Assembly (NCBI RefSeq): GCF_000231055.2
Contig: NZ_CM001466.1
Coordinates: forward strand, 976,481-1,031,843
Length of the DNA stretch: 55,363 bases
From: Saccharomonospora azurea NA-128
GTDB taxonomy: Bacteria > Actinomycetota > Actinomycetes > Mycobacteriales > Pseudonocardiaceae
Direction: 5' to 3'
Each line of letters starts with the position of its first letter. The stretch's first letter is position 1. Positions 25,969 through 34,214 of this stretch are shown here, piece by piece. Made by a program: the position numbers and the translations under genes. The notes beneath the pieces are model-generated. The model ran no database searches. It was not told the DNA's origin and worked only from the letters and a program-made list of their open reading frames with translations.

Positions 25969-27149
25969 GCACGCCCTCGCACGTGGTCGTGGTCGGGGCG
26001 TCGGCGGGAGGACTGTCGACGGCCGAGGCGTTGCGACGGCAGGGCTTCACGGGCCGACTCACGATCGTCGGAGCCGAACCGCACCCGCCTTACGACCGGC
26101 CTCCGCTGTCGAAGCAGGTCCTGGCCGGGGTGTGGGAGCCCGAGCGGGCGCGGCTGCGCACCGAACCGGATCTGTCCGCAGTGGACGCTCAGTGGTGTCT
26201 CGGCGACCCCGCCGTCGCCTTCGATGCCGCCACGCGGTCCGTGCGCACCCGCTCCGGCACGACGGTGAGCGGCGACGCCGTCGTGCTCGCCACGGGAGCC
26301 GCCCCGCTCCGGCTCCCGGGCAGCCCCGACCTCGCCGGCGTGCACGTGCTCCGCACGCTCGACGACGCGCTCGGCTTGCGCGCGGCGCTGACCGAGGGAC
26401 GACGGCTCGTCGTGGTCGGCGAGGGCGTGCTGGGCGCGGAGGTGGCGGCGACCGCCCGCACGCTCGCAATGTCCGTCACCCTGGTGGGCCCGCAACCGCG
26501 GCCGCTCGCCGCCCAGCTCGGCCCCCTGGTGTCCGGGCTGCTCGCCGACCTGCATCGCGAACACGGTGTCGAGCTCGCCCTCGGACACGCCGTCGACGGC
26601 CTCGTCGGACGGCACGGCCGGGTCACGGGAGTGCGGCTCGACGGCGGCCGGGTGCTGCCCGCCGACGTCGTCGTCGTGGCGATCGGGGCCGCGCCCGCGA
26701 CGGCGTGGCTCCAGGGCAGCGGCGTGCCGGTCGACGACGGTGTCGTGTGCGACTCGCGGTGCCGGGCGGCCGACGGTGTCTACGCGGTCGGCGACGTCGC
26801 CCGCTGGCACCACCCGGGCCTGGGGACCTCCGTCCGGCTGGAGAACCGCACCAACGCCACGGAAGCTGCCCAGGTGGTGGCGGCGAACGTGCTCGGAGAG
26901 GACCGCGCGTACGCGCCGGTGCCCCACTACTGGACCGACCAGTTCGACACCAAGATCCAGGTCTTCGGGCTGCCCTCGGCGACCGACGAGATCACCGTGG
27001 TGGACGGCGACCCCGCCGACCGGCGGTTCGTGGTCCGGTGCACCCGGGACGGCCGGGTCACCGGGGTCATCGGATGGCGGATGCCCAAACAGACCCGGTT
27101 GCGCCGCGGCGAGGTGGCCGACGCCCTCGCCGTGGTGCCCACGGTCTGA
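25965..27149 (+). CDS. NAD(P)H-dependent ferredoxin reductase
   Basis: A 394-residue FAD protein of the putidaredoxin-reductase type. FAD loop VVVGASAGGLSTAEALRRQGF at the N-terminus, PPYDRPPLSKQVL, a second nucleotide loop VVGEGVLGAEVAATAR for NAD(P)H, and the late FAD motif GVYAVGDVARW. The C-terminal domain matches reductase family members (YWTDQFDTKIQVFG). It passes electrons to ferredoxin 1 and/or 2. Start overlaps the ferredoxin stop (ATGA). Confidence 0.92.
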   Translation: MSTPSHVVVVGASAGGLSTAEALRRQGFTGRLTIVGAEPHPPYDRPPLSKQVLAGVWEPERARLRTEPDLSAVDAQWCLGDPAVAFDAATRSVRTRSGTTVSGDAVVLATGAAPLRLPGSPDLAGVHVLRTLDDALGLRAALTEGRRLVVVGEGVLGAEVAATARTLAMSVTLVGPQPRPLAAQLGPLVSGLLADLHREHGVELALGHAVDGLVGRHGRVTGVRLDGGRVLPADVVVVAIGAAPATAWLQGSGVPVDDGVVCDSRCRAADGVYAVGDVARWHHPGLGTSVRLENRTNATEAAQVVAANVLGEDRAYAPVPHYWTDQFDTKIQVFGLPSATDEITVVDGDPADRRFVVRCTRDGRVTGVIGWRMPKQTRLRRGEVADALAVVPTV

Positions 27150-27174
27150 GGACGCGACACGAGAGAAGGTCACT

Positions 27175-28398
27175 GTGACGAACACCGAGGCGGCCGCCGA
27201 CACGGCCGTCGCCGAGTACCCCATGGCCCGCGCGCAGGGTTGCCCGTTCGACCCACCGCCGCGGCTGAAGGAGCTGCAGGAGCAGACGAGACTGACGAGG
27301 GTACGGCTGTGGGACGGCAGCACACCGTGGCTCGTCACCCGCTACGCCGACCAGCGCGCGCTGATGGCCGATCCCCGCATGAGCTCCGACGTCACGAGAC
27401 CCGGCTACCCGAGCCCGGCGGCCCGGGTCGAGGGCGGCGGTTCGTCGGTCAGCTTCATCCTCATGGACGACCCGGAGCACGCGCGGTTGCGGCGGATGGT
27501 GACGGCGCCGTTCACGGTGCGCCGGGTACGGGCGATGCGCCCTCGCATCCAGGCCATCGTCGACCAGCTGATCGACGATCTGCTCGCGGGCCCGAAGCCG
27601 GTCGATCTCGTGGAGGCGTTCGCCCTGCCGGTGCCGTCGCTGGTGATCTGCGAGCTGCTCGGCGTCCCGTACTCCGACCACGACTTCTTCCAGAACCACA
27701 GCAAGGTGATCATCAAGCGCACCTCCACCCAGGAGGAGCGCATGGCCGCTCTCGGCGAGCTCGCCGCCTACCTCCACCGGTTGCTGGGCGACAAGCTCGC
27801 CGAGCCGACCGACGACCTGCTGTCCGGGCTCGCGGAGCGGGTGCGCGCGGGCGAACTCGCCCACGAGGACGCGGCGCGCATGGGCGTGCTGCTCCTCATC
27901 GCGGGACACGAGACGACCGCGAACATGATCGCGCTGGGCACGGCGGCCCTGCTGGAGCACCCGGACCAGCTCGCTCTGCTGCGCGATGCCGACGATCCCG
28001 CCGTCATCGACTCGGCGGTGGAGGAACTGCTGCGCTACCTCCACATCACCCACAACGGCCGACGTCGGGTCGCGCTCGACGACATCGAGTTCGCGGGGCA
28101 GGTCATCCGCGCCGGCGACGGTGTGGTCTTCCCGAACGACATCGCCAACCGCGACCCGGAGGCCTTTCCCGCCCCGGACCGGCTCGACCTGCGGCGCGAC
28201 GCCCGCCACCACGTGGCGTTCGGCTTCGGGGTGCACCAGTGCCTCGGTCAGCCGCTGGCGCGCCTGGAGCTGAGCGTCGTCTACGGCACCCTCTACCGGC
28301 GCATCCCCACCCTGCGGCTCGCCACGGAGCTGGACTCGGTGCCGTTCAAGCACGACGGCTCCGTGTACGGCGTGTACGAGCTGCCCGTGACCTGGTGA
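27175..28398 (+). CDS. Cytochrome P450 (second of cluster)
   Basis: A 407-residue P450 distinct from the first: AGHETT from Ala243, ExxR at Glu284-Arg287, haem loop FGFGVHQCLG from Phe349 with Cys356. The N-terminal YPMARAQGCPFDPPP is typical of CYP105-like enzymes. GTG start 25 bp after the reductase stop, preceded by AGAGAAGG. It is followed 14 bp later by its own ferredoxin. The substrate is unknown. Confidence 0.93.
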   Translation: MTNTEAAADTAVAEYPMARAQGCPFDPPPRLKELQEQTRLTRVRLWDGSTPWLVTRYADQRALMADPRMSSDVTRPGYPSPAARVEGGGSSVSFILMDDPEHARLRRMVTAPFTVRRVRAMRPRIQAIVDQLIDDLLAGPKPVDLVEAFALPVPSLVICELLGVPYSDHDFFQNHSKVIIKRTSTQEERMAALGELAAYLHRLLGDKLAEPTDDLLSGLAERVRAGELAHEDAARMGVLLLIAGHETTANMIALGTAALLEHPDQLALLRDADDPAVIDSAVEELLRYLHITHNGRRRVALDDIEFAGQVIRAGDGVVFPNDIANRDPEAFPAPDRLDLRRDARHHVAFGFGVHQCLGQPLARLELSVVYGTLYRRIPTLRLATELDSVPFKHDGSVYGVYELPVTW

Positions 28399-28412
28399 CC
28401 GAAAGGACCACG

Positions 28413-28607
28413 ATGAAGATCACGATCGACCAGGACAAGTGTGTCGCGTCGGGACAGTGTGTCGTCGCCGCCGAGCAGGTCTTCGACCAGCGCGACGAGG
28501 ACGGCGTCGTGGTGCTGCTCGACGCGGAGCCGTCGGCGGAGCACGCCGCCGACGTCCGGCACGCGGCGTCGGTGTGTCCCGCGCTGGCCATCCACGTCGA
28601 GGAGTAG
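28413..28607 (+). CDS. [3Fe-4S] ferredoxin 2
   Basis: A 64-residue ferredoxin, MKITIDQDKCVASGQCVVAAEQVFDQ..ASVCPALAIHVEE, with Cys10, Cys16 and the Cys-Pro ligand. The cluster motif is CVASGQC against CCGAGQC in ferredoxin 1. ATG with AAAGGA upstream. It ends the P450 operon and is convergent with the broken kinase gene, 6 bp apart. Confidence 0.9.
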   Translation: MKITIDQDKCVASGQCVVAAEQVFDQRDEDGVVVLLDAEPSAEHAADVRHAASVCPALAIHVEE

Positions 28608-29615
<1,008 letters not shown>

Positions 29616-29628
<13 letters not shown>

Positions 29629-30260
29629 GACGACCCACTCCCGTCCCGGGCCGCCGCCACGAACGCCGCCGCCCGCTCGCGCAAGGCCGCGGTGTCTCCG
29701 CCGTGCGGCGCGTCACCGGTGAGCGGGCTCCCGACCCCGACCGCGCACGCACCCGCCGCGACGTACCGCGGCACGTCGGGTAGGTCCACACCTCCCACCG
29801 GCACCAGCGGGACGTCGGGGAACGGGTCGCGCAGCGCCCGCACGTGGGCCGGCCCGAGCGTGGCGGCGGGAAAGACCTTCACGGCCGCGGCTCCGGCGTC
29901 GCGGGCCGCCACGACCTCGGTCGGTGTCAGGGCGCCGGCGAGCACCGGCAGGCCGAGCTCCACGGCGGTGGTCACCCCGGCACCCAGAGCGGGAGTCACG
30001 GCGAAGGCGGCCCCGGAGTCAAGGACGTGGCGCGCGTCGGCGTCCGTGAGCACGGTGCCCGCTCCCACTCCCACGTCGTCGCCGAGTTCCTCGACGACAC
30101 GGCGCAACACCGCGAGGGCGTCGGCCGACGTCAACGACACTTCGAGCAGCCGCACACCCGCCTCCGCCAGCACCTCCGCCGTCCGCACGCAGGCGTCGGG
30201 ATCACTGCCGCGGATGATGGCGAGCAGTCGCTGCCGCGCGAGCGCGTCGCGCAGGTTCAT
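29616..30260 (-). CDS. eda: KDPG aldolase
   Basis: A 214-residue class I aldolase splitting 2-keto-3-deoxy-6-phosphogluconate into pyruvate and glyceraldehyde 3-phosphate. Motifs: LLAIIRG near residue 12, VSLTSADAL with the Glu of LLEVSLTS, GAGTVL, and the Schiff-base lysine in AAAVKVFPA. The gene overlaps the kinase start by 13 bp and the upstream GntR gene stop by 4 bp, so gntR-eda-kdgK forms an operon for uronate or KDG breakdown. Confidence 0.93.
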
Positions 30261-31018
30261 CGTTCCTCCTCCGTTCGAACCAGACCGTCCTCGACCGGCC
30301 CGGCGACGTCCTCGGCATCCTGAGCGGCCTCGGCCAGCAAGGCGCGCATGGCGTCGGCCGCCTCACCGGGCTCGCGGCGGCGCACCGCGTCCACCACCGC
30401 GGCGTGGCTCGGCACGGGGTCCGTCATCCCCGCCTCGTGCACGAGCGCGTCGCGCAGCGAGAGTGCGGGTTCGACGACGGAGTCGAGAGCCGACACGAGC
30501 TCGTTGTGGGTGGCCCGCAGCAGCGCGCGGTGCCAGCGCAGGTCCGCCGCCGCGGCCATCTCGGCGCTGCCGTCCACGGCGTCGGCCATGGCGGCCAACG
30601 CGGAGTCCAGCTCGGCGAGGTCGGCCTCGTCACGACGGCGGGCCGCCAGGGCTGCCGCCGCCGGTTCGACCATGTCGCGCAGCTCGCCGAGGTCGCACAG
30701 CAACCGCGCGGTCTCCCCGGCATGGGCCCGCCAGCGGATCACGTCCGTGTCGAGCAGGTTCCAGTGCGCGCGCTCGCGCACCACGGTGCCGCGCTTCTGC
30801 CGTGCTTCGATGAGCCCCTTGGCCGCGAGGACGCGCAGCGACTCACGCAACACCGTCCTGCTCACGTCGAGTTCCCGTCCGAGCGCCCCGAGGTCCAGCA
30901 CCGCGCCCTGCGCGATCTCTCCGGACACGATGCGCATCCCGAGCGTGGCGACCGTCTGGCCGTGGACTCCTCGTCCTCCGTACGCCGTCACGGCGGGAAG
31001 TCTGATCGGCGGAGGCAC
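30257..31018 (-). CDS. GntR family (FadR subfamily) regulator
   Basis: About 253 residues: a winged helix-turn-helix (LGMRIVSGEIAQGAVLDLGALGRELDVSRTVLRESLRVLAAKGLIEAR) followed by an FCD ligand domain with metal-ligand histidines (LRWHRALLRATHN; VPSHAAVVDAVR). Typical of KDG/uronate operon repressors. The start is unsettled: GTG at 31018 or TTG at 31027; neither has a clear ribosome site, and an AT-rich palindrome (31029-31045) abuts them, so leaderless transcription is plausible. Confidence 0.87.
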   Translation of the reverse strand: MPPPIRLPAVTAYGGRGVHGQTVATLGMRIVSGEIAQGAVLDLGALGRELDVSRTVLRESLRVLAAKGLIEARQKRGTVVRERAHWNLLDTDVIRWRAHAGETARLLCDLGELRDMVEPAAAALAARRRDEADLAELDSALAAMADAVDGSAEMAAAADLRWHRALLRATHNELVSALDSVVEPALSLRDALVHEAGMTDPVPSHAAVVDAVRRREPGEAADAMRALLAEAAQDAEDVAGPVEDGLVRTEEER

Positions 31019-31028
31019 GGGTGTCAAG

Positions 31029-31045
31029 ATTAATTGTTATTTAAT
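31029..31045. promoter_or_regulatory. AT-rich inverted repeat at the gntR start, candidate operator
   Basis: ATTAA-(7)-TTAAT lies immediately upstream of the gntR start in a stretch of about 25 bp that is strikingly AT-rich for this genome. It fits a promoter -10 region plus autoregulatory FadR-type operator for gntR-eda-kdgK. Confidence 0.5.
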
Positions 31046-31111
31046 ACAACCGCGGGCAGTGTCGGACCCCACCCGTAGCGTGTCGCGTGGAACCTCACCC
31101 GAAGGAGTGCG

Positions 31112-32305
31112 ATGCGACGGATCAGCGCCTCACACCGGCGCGCCCTGCTGGGACGACGCCACCGGCTCGCGACCGACGCGGCGGCGGCCGATCTCGTGGA
31201 CGTCGCCGACAGTCTCGTGGCGCTGCACAGCACCGACCCCGCCACCGTGTACCTGTCCACCTGGGCGCGGACGCGGGACCCCCGACACGCGCCGCTGCAG
31301 CATGCCCTCTACGACGACCGCCGTCTGCTCCGGCTGCTCGCCATGCGACGGACGGTGTTCGTCACCTCGCGAGCCGTCGCACCGCTCGTCCTCACCGCGT
31401 GCGCGGCGGAGGTGGCGGACCGCGAACGCCGCAAGCTGATCACGATGCTCGCCGAGAACGGGATCGAGCGTCCGGAGCGCTTCCTCACCGAGGCGCGCGA
31501 CGCCGCGCTGTCCGTGCTCGACGCCCGCGACGAAATCACCGCGGCCGAACTGGCCGGGGCCGATCCGCGACTCGGCACCCCACTCGTGCTGTCCCGGGGA
31601 AAGCGCTACGAGGGGAAGCAGAACGTCGCCAGCCGGGTGCTCCTGCTGCTGTCGGCCGAGGGACTCGTCGTCCGAGGGCGACCGCGGGGGTCGTGGACCT
31701 CCCAGCAATACCGGTGGACCTCGATGCGGACGTGGCTGGGCGACGACCTGCCGACCGTGTCCGAGGCCGACGCCGAGGTGGAGCTCGCCCGCCGGTGGCT
31801 CGCCGCCTACGGTCCCGCCCTCCCGGAGGATCTCCAGTGGTGGACCGGGTGGACGAAGACGCGGACGAAACGGGCACTGACGGCCCTGCGCCCGGCCGAG
31901 GTCGAGGTGTGCGGCACGGCGGGAGTCGCCCTCGACGACACCGACGTGGACGAGCCGCGGGTGGAAGGTGTCCCGTGGGCGGCGTTGCTCCCCGCCCTCG
32001 ACCCGACGTCGATGGGCTGGCGACAGCGCGACTGGTACCTCGGTGAGCACGCCGAGCGCGTGTTCGACACGAACGGCAACGCGGGTCCCACGGTGTGGTG
32101 GAACGGGCGCATCGTCGGCGGATGGACCCAGGACGGCCGCGGCGACGTCGTCTACCGGCTGCTGGAGGACGTCGGCTCGGACGCCGTCGAGGCCGTGGAC
32201 GCCCTGGCCGACCGCCTCACCGCCGCGCTCGACGGCGTGCGGCTCTCCGCCCGAGGCCGGCGACTCAGCCCGCTGGAGCAGGAGATCCAGGAAAGCACCG
32301 TTTGA
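31112..32305 (+). CDS. Winged-helix DNA-binding protein, AlkZ/YcaQ-like
   Basis: A 397-residue member of the HTH_42 (AlkZ/YcaQ) family: MRRISASHRRALLGRRHRLA, DVADSLVALHSTDPATVYLSTWAR, RRTVFVTS and the late GSWTSQQYRW and WWNGRIVGGW. AlkZ and YcaQ are DNA glycosylases for alkylated or cross-linked bases with a QxQ or QxD catalytic motif; QQ here is followed by Tyr, so activity is uncertain. It diverges from the gntR operon and converges with the AEC transporter, with repeat array 2 between. Confidence 0.75.
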   Translation: MRRISASHRRALLGRRHRLATDAAAADLVDVADSLVALHSTDPATVYLSTWARTRDPRHAPLQHALYDDRRLLRLLAMRRTVFVTSRAVAPLVLTACAAEVADRERRKLITMLAENGIERPERFLTEARDAALSVLDARDEITAAELAGADPRLGTPLVLSRGKRYEGKQNVASRVLLLLSAEGLVVRGRPRGSWTSQQYRWTSMRTWLGDDLPTVSEADAEVELARRWLAAYGPALPEDLQWWTGWTKTRTKRALTALRPAEVEVCGTAGVALDDTDVDEPRVEGVPWAALLPALDPTSMGWRQRDWYLGEHAERVFDTNGNAGPTVWWNGRIVGGWTQDGRGDVVYRLLEDVGSDAVEAVDALADRLTAALDGVRLSARGRRLSPLEQEIQESTV

Positions 32306-32328
32306 CGACCGCACAGCCGTACGACAAG

Positions 32329-32391
32329 TGCGGACACGTGTACCGGAAGTGCGGACACGCGTGCGGGAGGCGCGGACACGGTGTCAGAGGA
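32329..32391 (+). repeat. 21-bp tandem repeat array, locus 2 (3 units)
   Basis: Units start at 32329, 32350 and 32371, exactly 21 bp apart: TGCGGACACGTGTACC.., TGCGGACACGCGTGCG.. and the terminal CGCGGACACGGTGTCAGAGG. The terminal unit includes the stop codon of the minus-strand AEC gene (TCA at 32384-32386) and forms GACAC-G-GTGTC. The array occupies nearly all of the 78-bp gap between two convergent genes. Confidence 0.9.
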
Positions 32392-33313
32392 GCAGGGCCA
32401 CGGCGGCGAAGATCACGGGGAGGCTCAGCAGGGTCGTCACCAGCACCGCGTCGCGGGCCAGCGTGACGCCGTGGCCGAAGCGCACGGCGTAGCCGAACAC
32501 GTTCTGCGCGGCGGGTAGCGCGGCGCACACCACCACGGCCAGCAGCTCGACGCCCTCCAGACCCAGGACGAGCCCGAGTCCGAGCGCCATCAGCGGGTGC
32601 ACGACGGTCTTCACCGTCACGATCGCCACGAGCGGGAGCCTGCTCTCCCGGTCGCGACCGGGCCTGCTCGCCCCGTGCAGGGAGATCCCGAACGCCAGCA
32701 GCATGGCGGGCACCGCCAGAGCGCCCAGCAGCTCCACGGGCGCGAGCACCGGCTCCGGCAGCGTCACCCCGGTCGCGGTGACGACGAGTCCCGACACCGA
32801 GGCGATCGCGAGCGGGTTGCGCAGAGGTGCCGTGATCGTGCGGCTGAGTGTCGGTCGGCTGCCGTCCCGCCGGGCCGACACGACGTCGAGAACCGTGGTG
32901 AACACCGGCGTGAGGATCGCGAGCTGGAACAGCAGCACGGGAGCGACCACCGTGGCGTCGCCGAACACGTACGCGGCCACCGGCAGGCCGAGATTGCCCG
33001 CGTTGACGTAACCACTGCCCATCGCCGCGATCGCCGTCTCGCCGGGCGGCCTGCGCCGGAGGATGCCCACCGGCACGTACAACGCGCACGCGAGCGTGCT
33101 AGTGACGGCGGTGACCACGAGGTTGGCCGAGAAGACGTCGGTGACGTCCGCGTGCGCGAGCGTCGTGAACAGCAACGCCGGGCTCGCCACGAAGAAGGCG
33201 GTGCGCGACAGCACCTCGGTGGCCGACGACCCCAGCACCCCCGCCCGCCCGACCACGTAGCCCACGACGACCACGCAGGCGAGCACGAGGAAACCTTCGA
33301 TCACGCCGCTCAT
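32384..33313 (-). CDS. AEC family transporter
   Basis: A 309-residue integral membrane protein with about ten hydrophobic helices in two halves, matching the auxin-efflux-carrier family: MSGVIEGFLVLACVVVVGYVVGR, GSGYVNAGNLGLPVAAYVFG in the first half and VPAMLLAFGISL and AALPAAQNVFGYA in the second. Bacterial AEC proteins move dicarboxylates such as malate or malonate; the substrate here is unknown. ATG at 33313 is the usual family start. Its stop lies inside the terminal repeat unit of array 2. Confidence 0.85.
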   Translation of the reverse strand: MSGVIEGFLVLACVVVVGYVVGRAGVLGSSATEVLSRTAFFVASPALLFTTLAHADVTDVFSANLVVTAVTSTLACALYVPVGILRRRPPGETAIAAMGSGYVNAGNLGLPVAAYVFGDATVVAPVLLFQLAILTPVFTTVLDVVSARRDGSRPTLSRTITAPLRNPLAIASVSGLVVTATGVTLPEPVLAPVELLGALAVPAMLLAFGISLHGASRPGRDRESRLPLVAIVTVKTVVHPLMALGLGLVLGLEGVELLAVVVCAALPAAQNVFGYAVRFGHGVTLARDAVLVTTLLSLPVIFAAVALLL

Positions 33314-33422
33314 GTGACAGTCACAGATCGCCACCGTAAGGCTGTGATCCGCGTCAAACGGAGGGTGGGTCCGCGACCTCCCACGCCGTTACGACCACCC
33401 CGGCACGGGGAAACCCGCCACC

Positions 33423-33695
33423 ATGCCCGACGACGTGCCCGGCAACCTGCCCGACGACTCGCCCGACGACGCGGCGCCTCCACCGGAGACGCTCGCGACG
33501 GTGCCCTGGCAGCGCTGGCCGGAAGCCCTGCGGAGGAGCGGGTACGAGGTGCTGGCACACCTGGGCGCCGGCCACCCGCAGAACGCGCTGGAGGTGGTCG
33601 ACGAACTGCTGACCGACCTCCTCGCCCGGCGCGAGTCGCTCGCCGACAGCGCCAACCGCCGGTTCGAGCCGTCGACCGACGACCGCAATCCCTGA
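33423..33695 (+). CDS. Small acidic protein of unknown function
   Basis: A 90-residue protein whose first 25 residues are Asp/Pro-rich (PDDVPGNLPDDSPDDAAPPPE) and whose remainder is predicted helical (WQRWPEALRRSGYEVLAHLGAGHPQNALEVVDELLTDLLARRESL). I do not recognise the family. Third codon positions are almost all G or C, which argues it is real. No ribosome site is visible before the ATG, so it may be leaderless. It lies 35 bp upstream of a universal stress protein gene and is probably co-transcribed with it, at the edge of the dormancy island. Confidence 0.65.
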   Translation: MPDDVPGNLPDDSPDDAAPPPETLATVPWQRWPEALRRSGYEVLAHLGAGHPQNALEVVDELLTDLLARRESLADSANRRFEPSTDDRNP

Positions 33696-33730
33696 TCCCG
33701 AGACGGCACTGTGGACCCCGAGGAGACCGC

Positions 33731-34204
33731 ATGGCGCATCCCGACCCCGCAGCACCTCGCCGCCTCGTGGTGGGTTTCGACGGCTCGGCCACCGCCGAGC
33801 ACGCTCTGCGATGGGCCACGGAGGAAGCGGCGGCCCGCGGCGGTGACGTGGAGGTGATCACGGTCCGGCCGCGGGAGGAGATCCTGCCCGGGACGTCGTA
33901 CGCGATCCAGCCGCACGGGTCCCGCCCGGGGACCGACGAGGAAGCCCTCCGCGCCGACCTCCGCGAGGCGGTCGCCCGCACGGTGTCGCGATCCGGTCAG
34001 TCCACCGTGACAGAGACGGTCCGCACTGGTGACCCGGCCACCGAGCTGGTCAACGCGTCGGCGGACGCCGACCTGCTCGTCGTCGGGCGGCACCGGCACG
34101 GCGCGGCCTCCGAAGTGCTGCTCGGCAGCGTCGCGGCGAGTTGCGTGCGACGGGCGCGCTGCCCGGTGGTGGTCGTTCCCGCCCAGCGTGCCGACTCCCG
34201 CTGA
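33731..34204 (+). CDS. Universal stress protein (single domain)
   Basis: A 157-residue UspA-fold protein: RLVVGFDGSATAEHALRWATEEAA at the N-terminus and ADLLVVGRHRHGAASEVLLGSVAASCVRRARCPVVVV at the C-terminus. The usual ATP loop GxxGx9GS is altered (GRHR with Arg in place of the second Gly), so nucleotide binding may differ. ATG with GAGGAG five bases upstream. It is convergent with the P-type ATPase gene (10 bp). A DosR-box-like sequence GGCACTGTGGACCCC at 33705-33719 sits unusually close to the start. Confidence 0.87.
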   Translation: MAHPDPAAPRRLVVGFDGSATAEHALRWATEEAAARGGDVEVITVRPREEILPGTSYAIQPHGSRPGTDEEALRADLREAVARTVSRSGQSTVTETVRTGDPATELVNASADADLLVVGRHRHGAASEVLLGSVAASCVRRARCPVVVVPAQRADSR

Positions 34205-34214
34205 TACCGGCCGA

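Noticed and set aside
33366-33383. DosR box upstream of the small ORF at 33423
   Set aside because: The inverted GGG/CCC arms are spaced two bases too far apart and the core does not match GGGNC-N4-GNCCC.
33705-33719. Functional DosR box for the usp at 33731
   Set aside because: GGCACTGTGGACCCC matches the consensus fairly well but ends only 11 bases before the ATG, next to the ribosome site, unlike the 36-77 bp spacing elsewhere; noted in the gene entry but not claimed.
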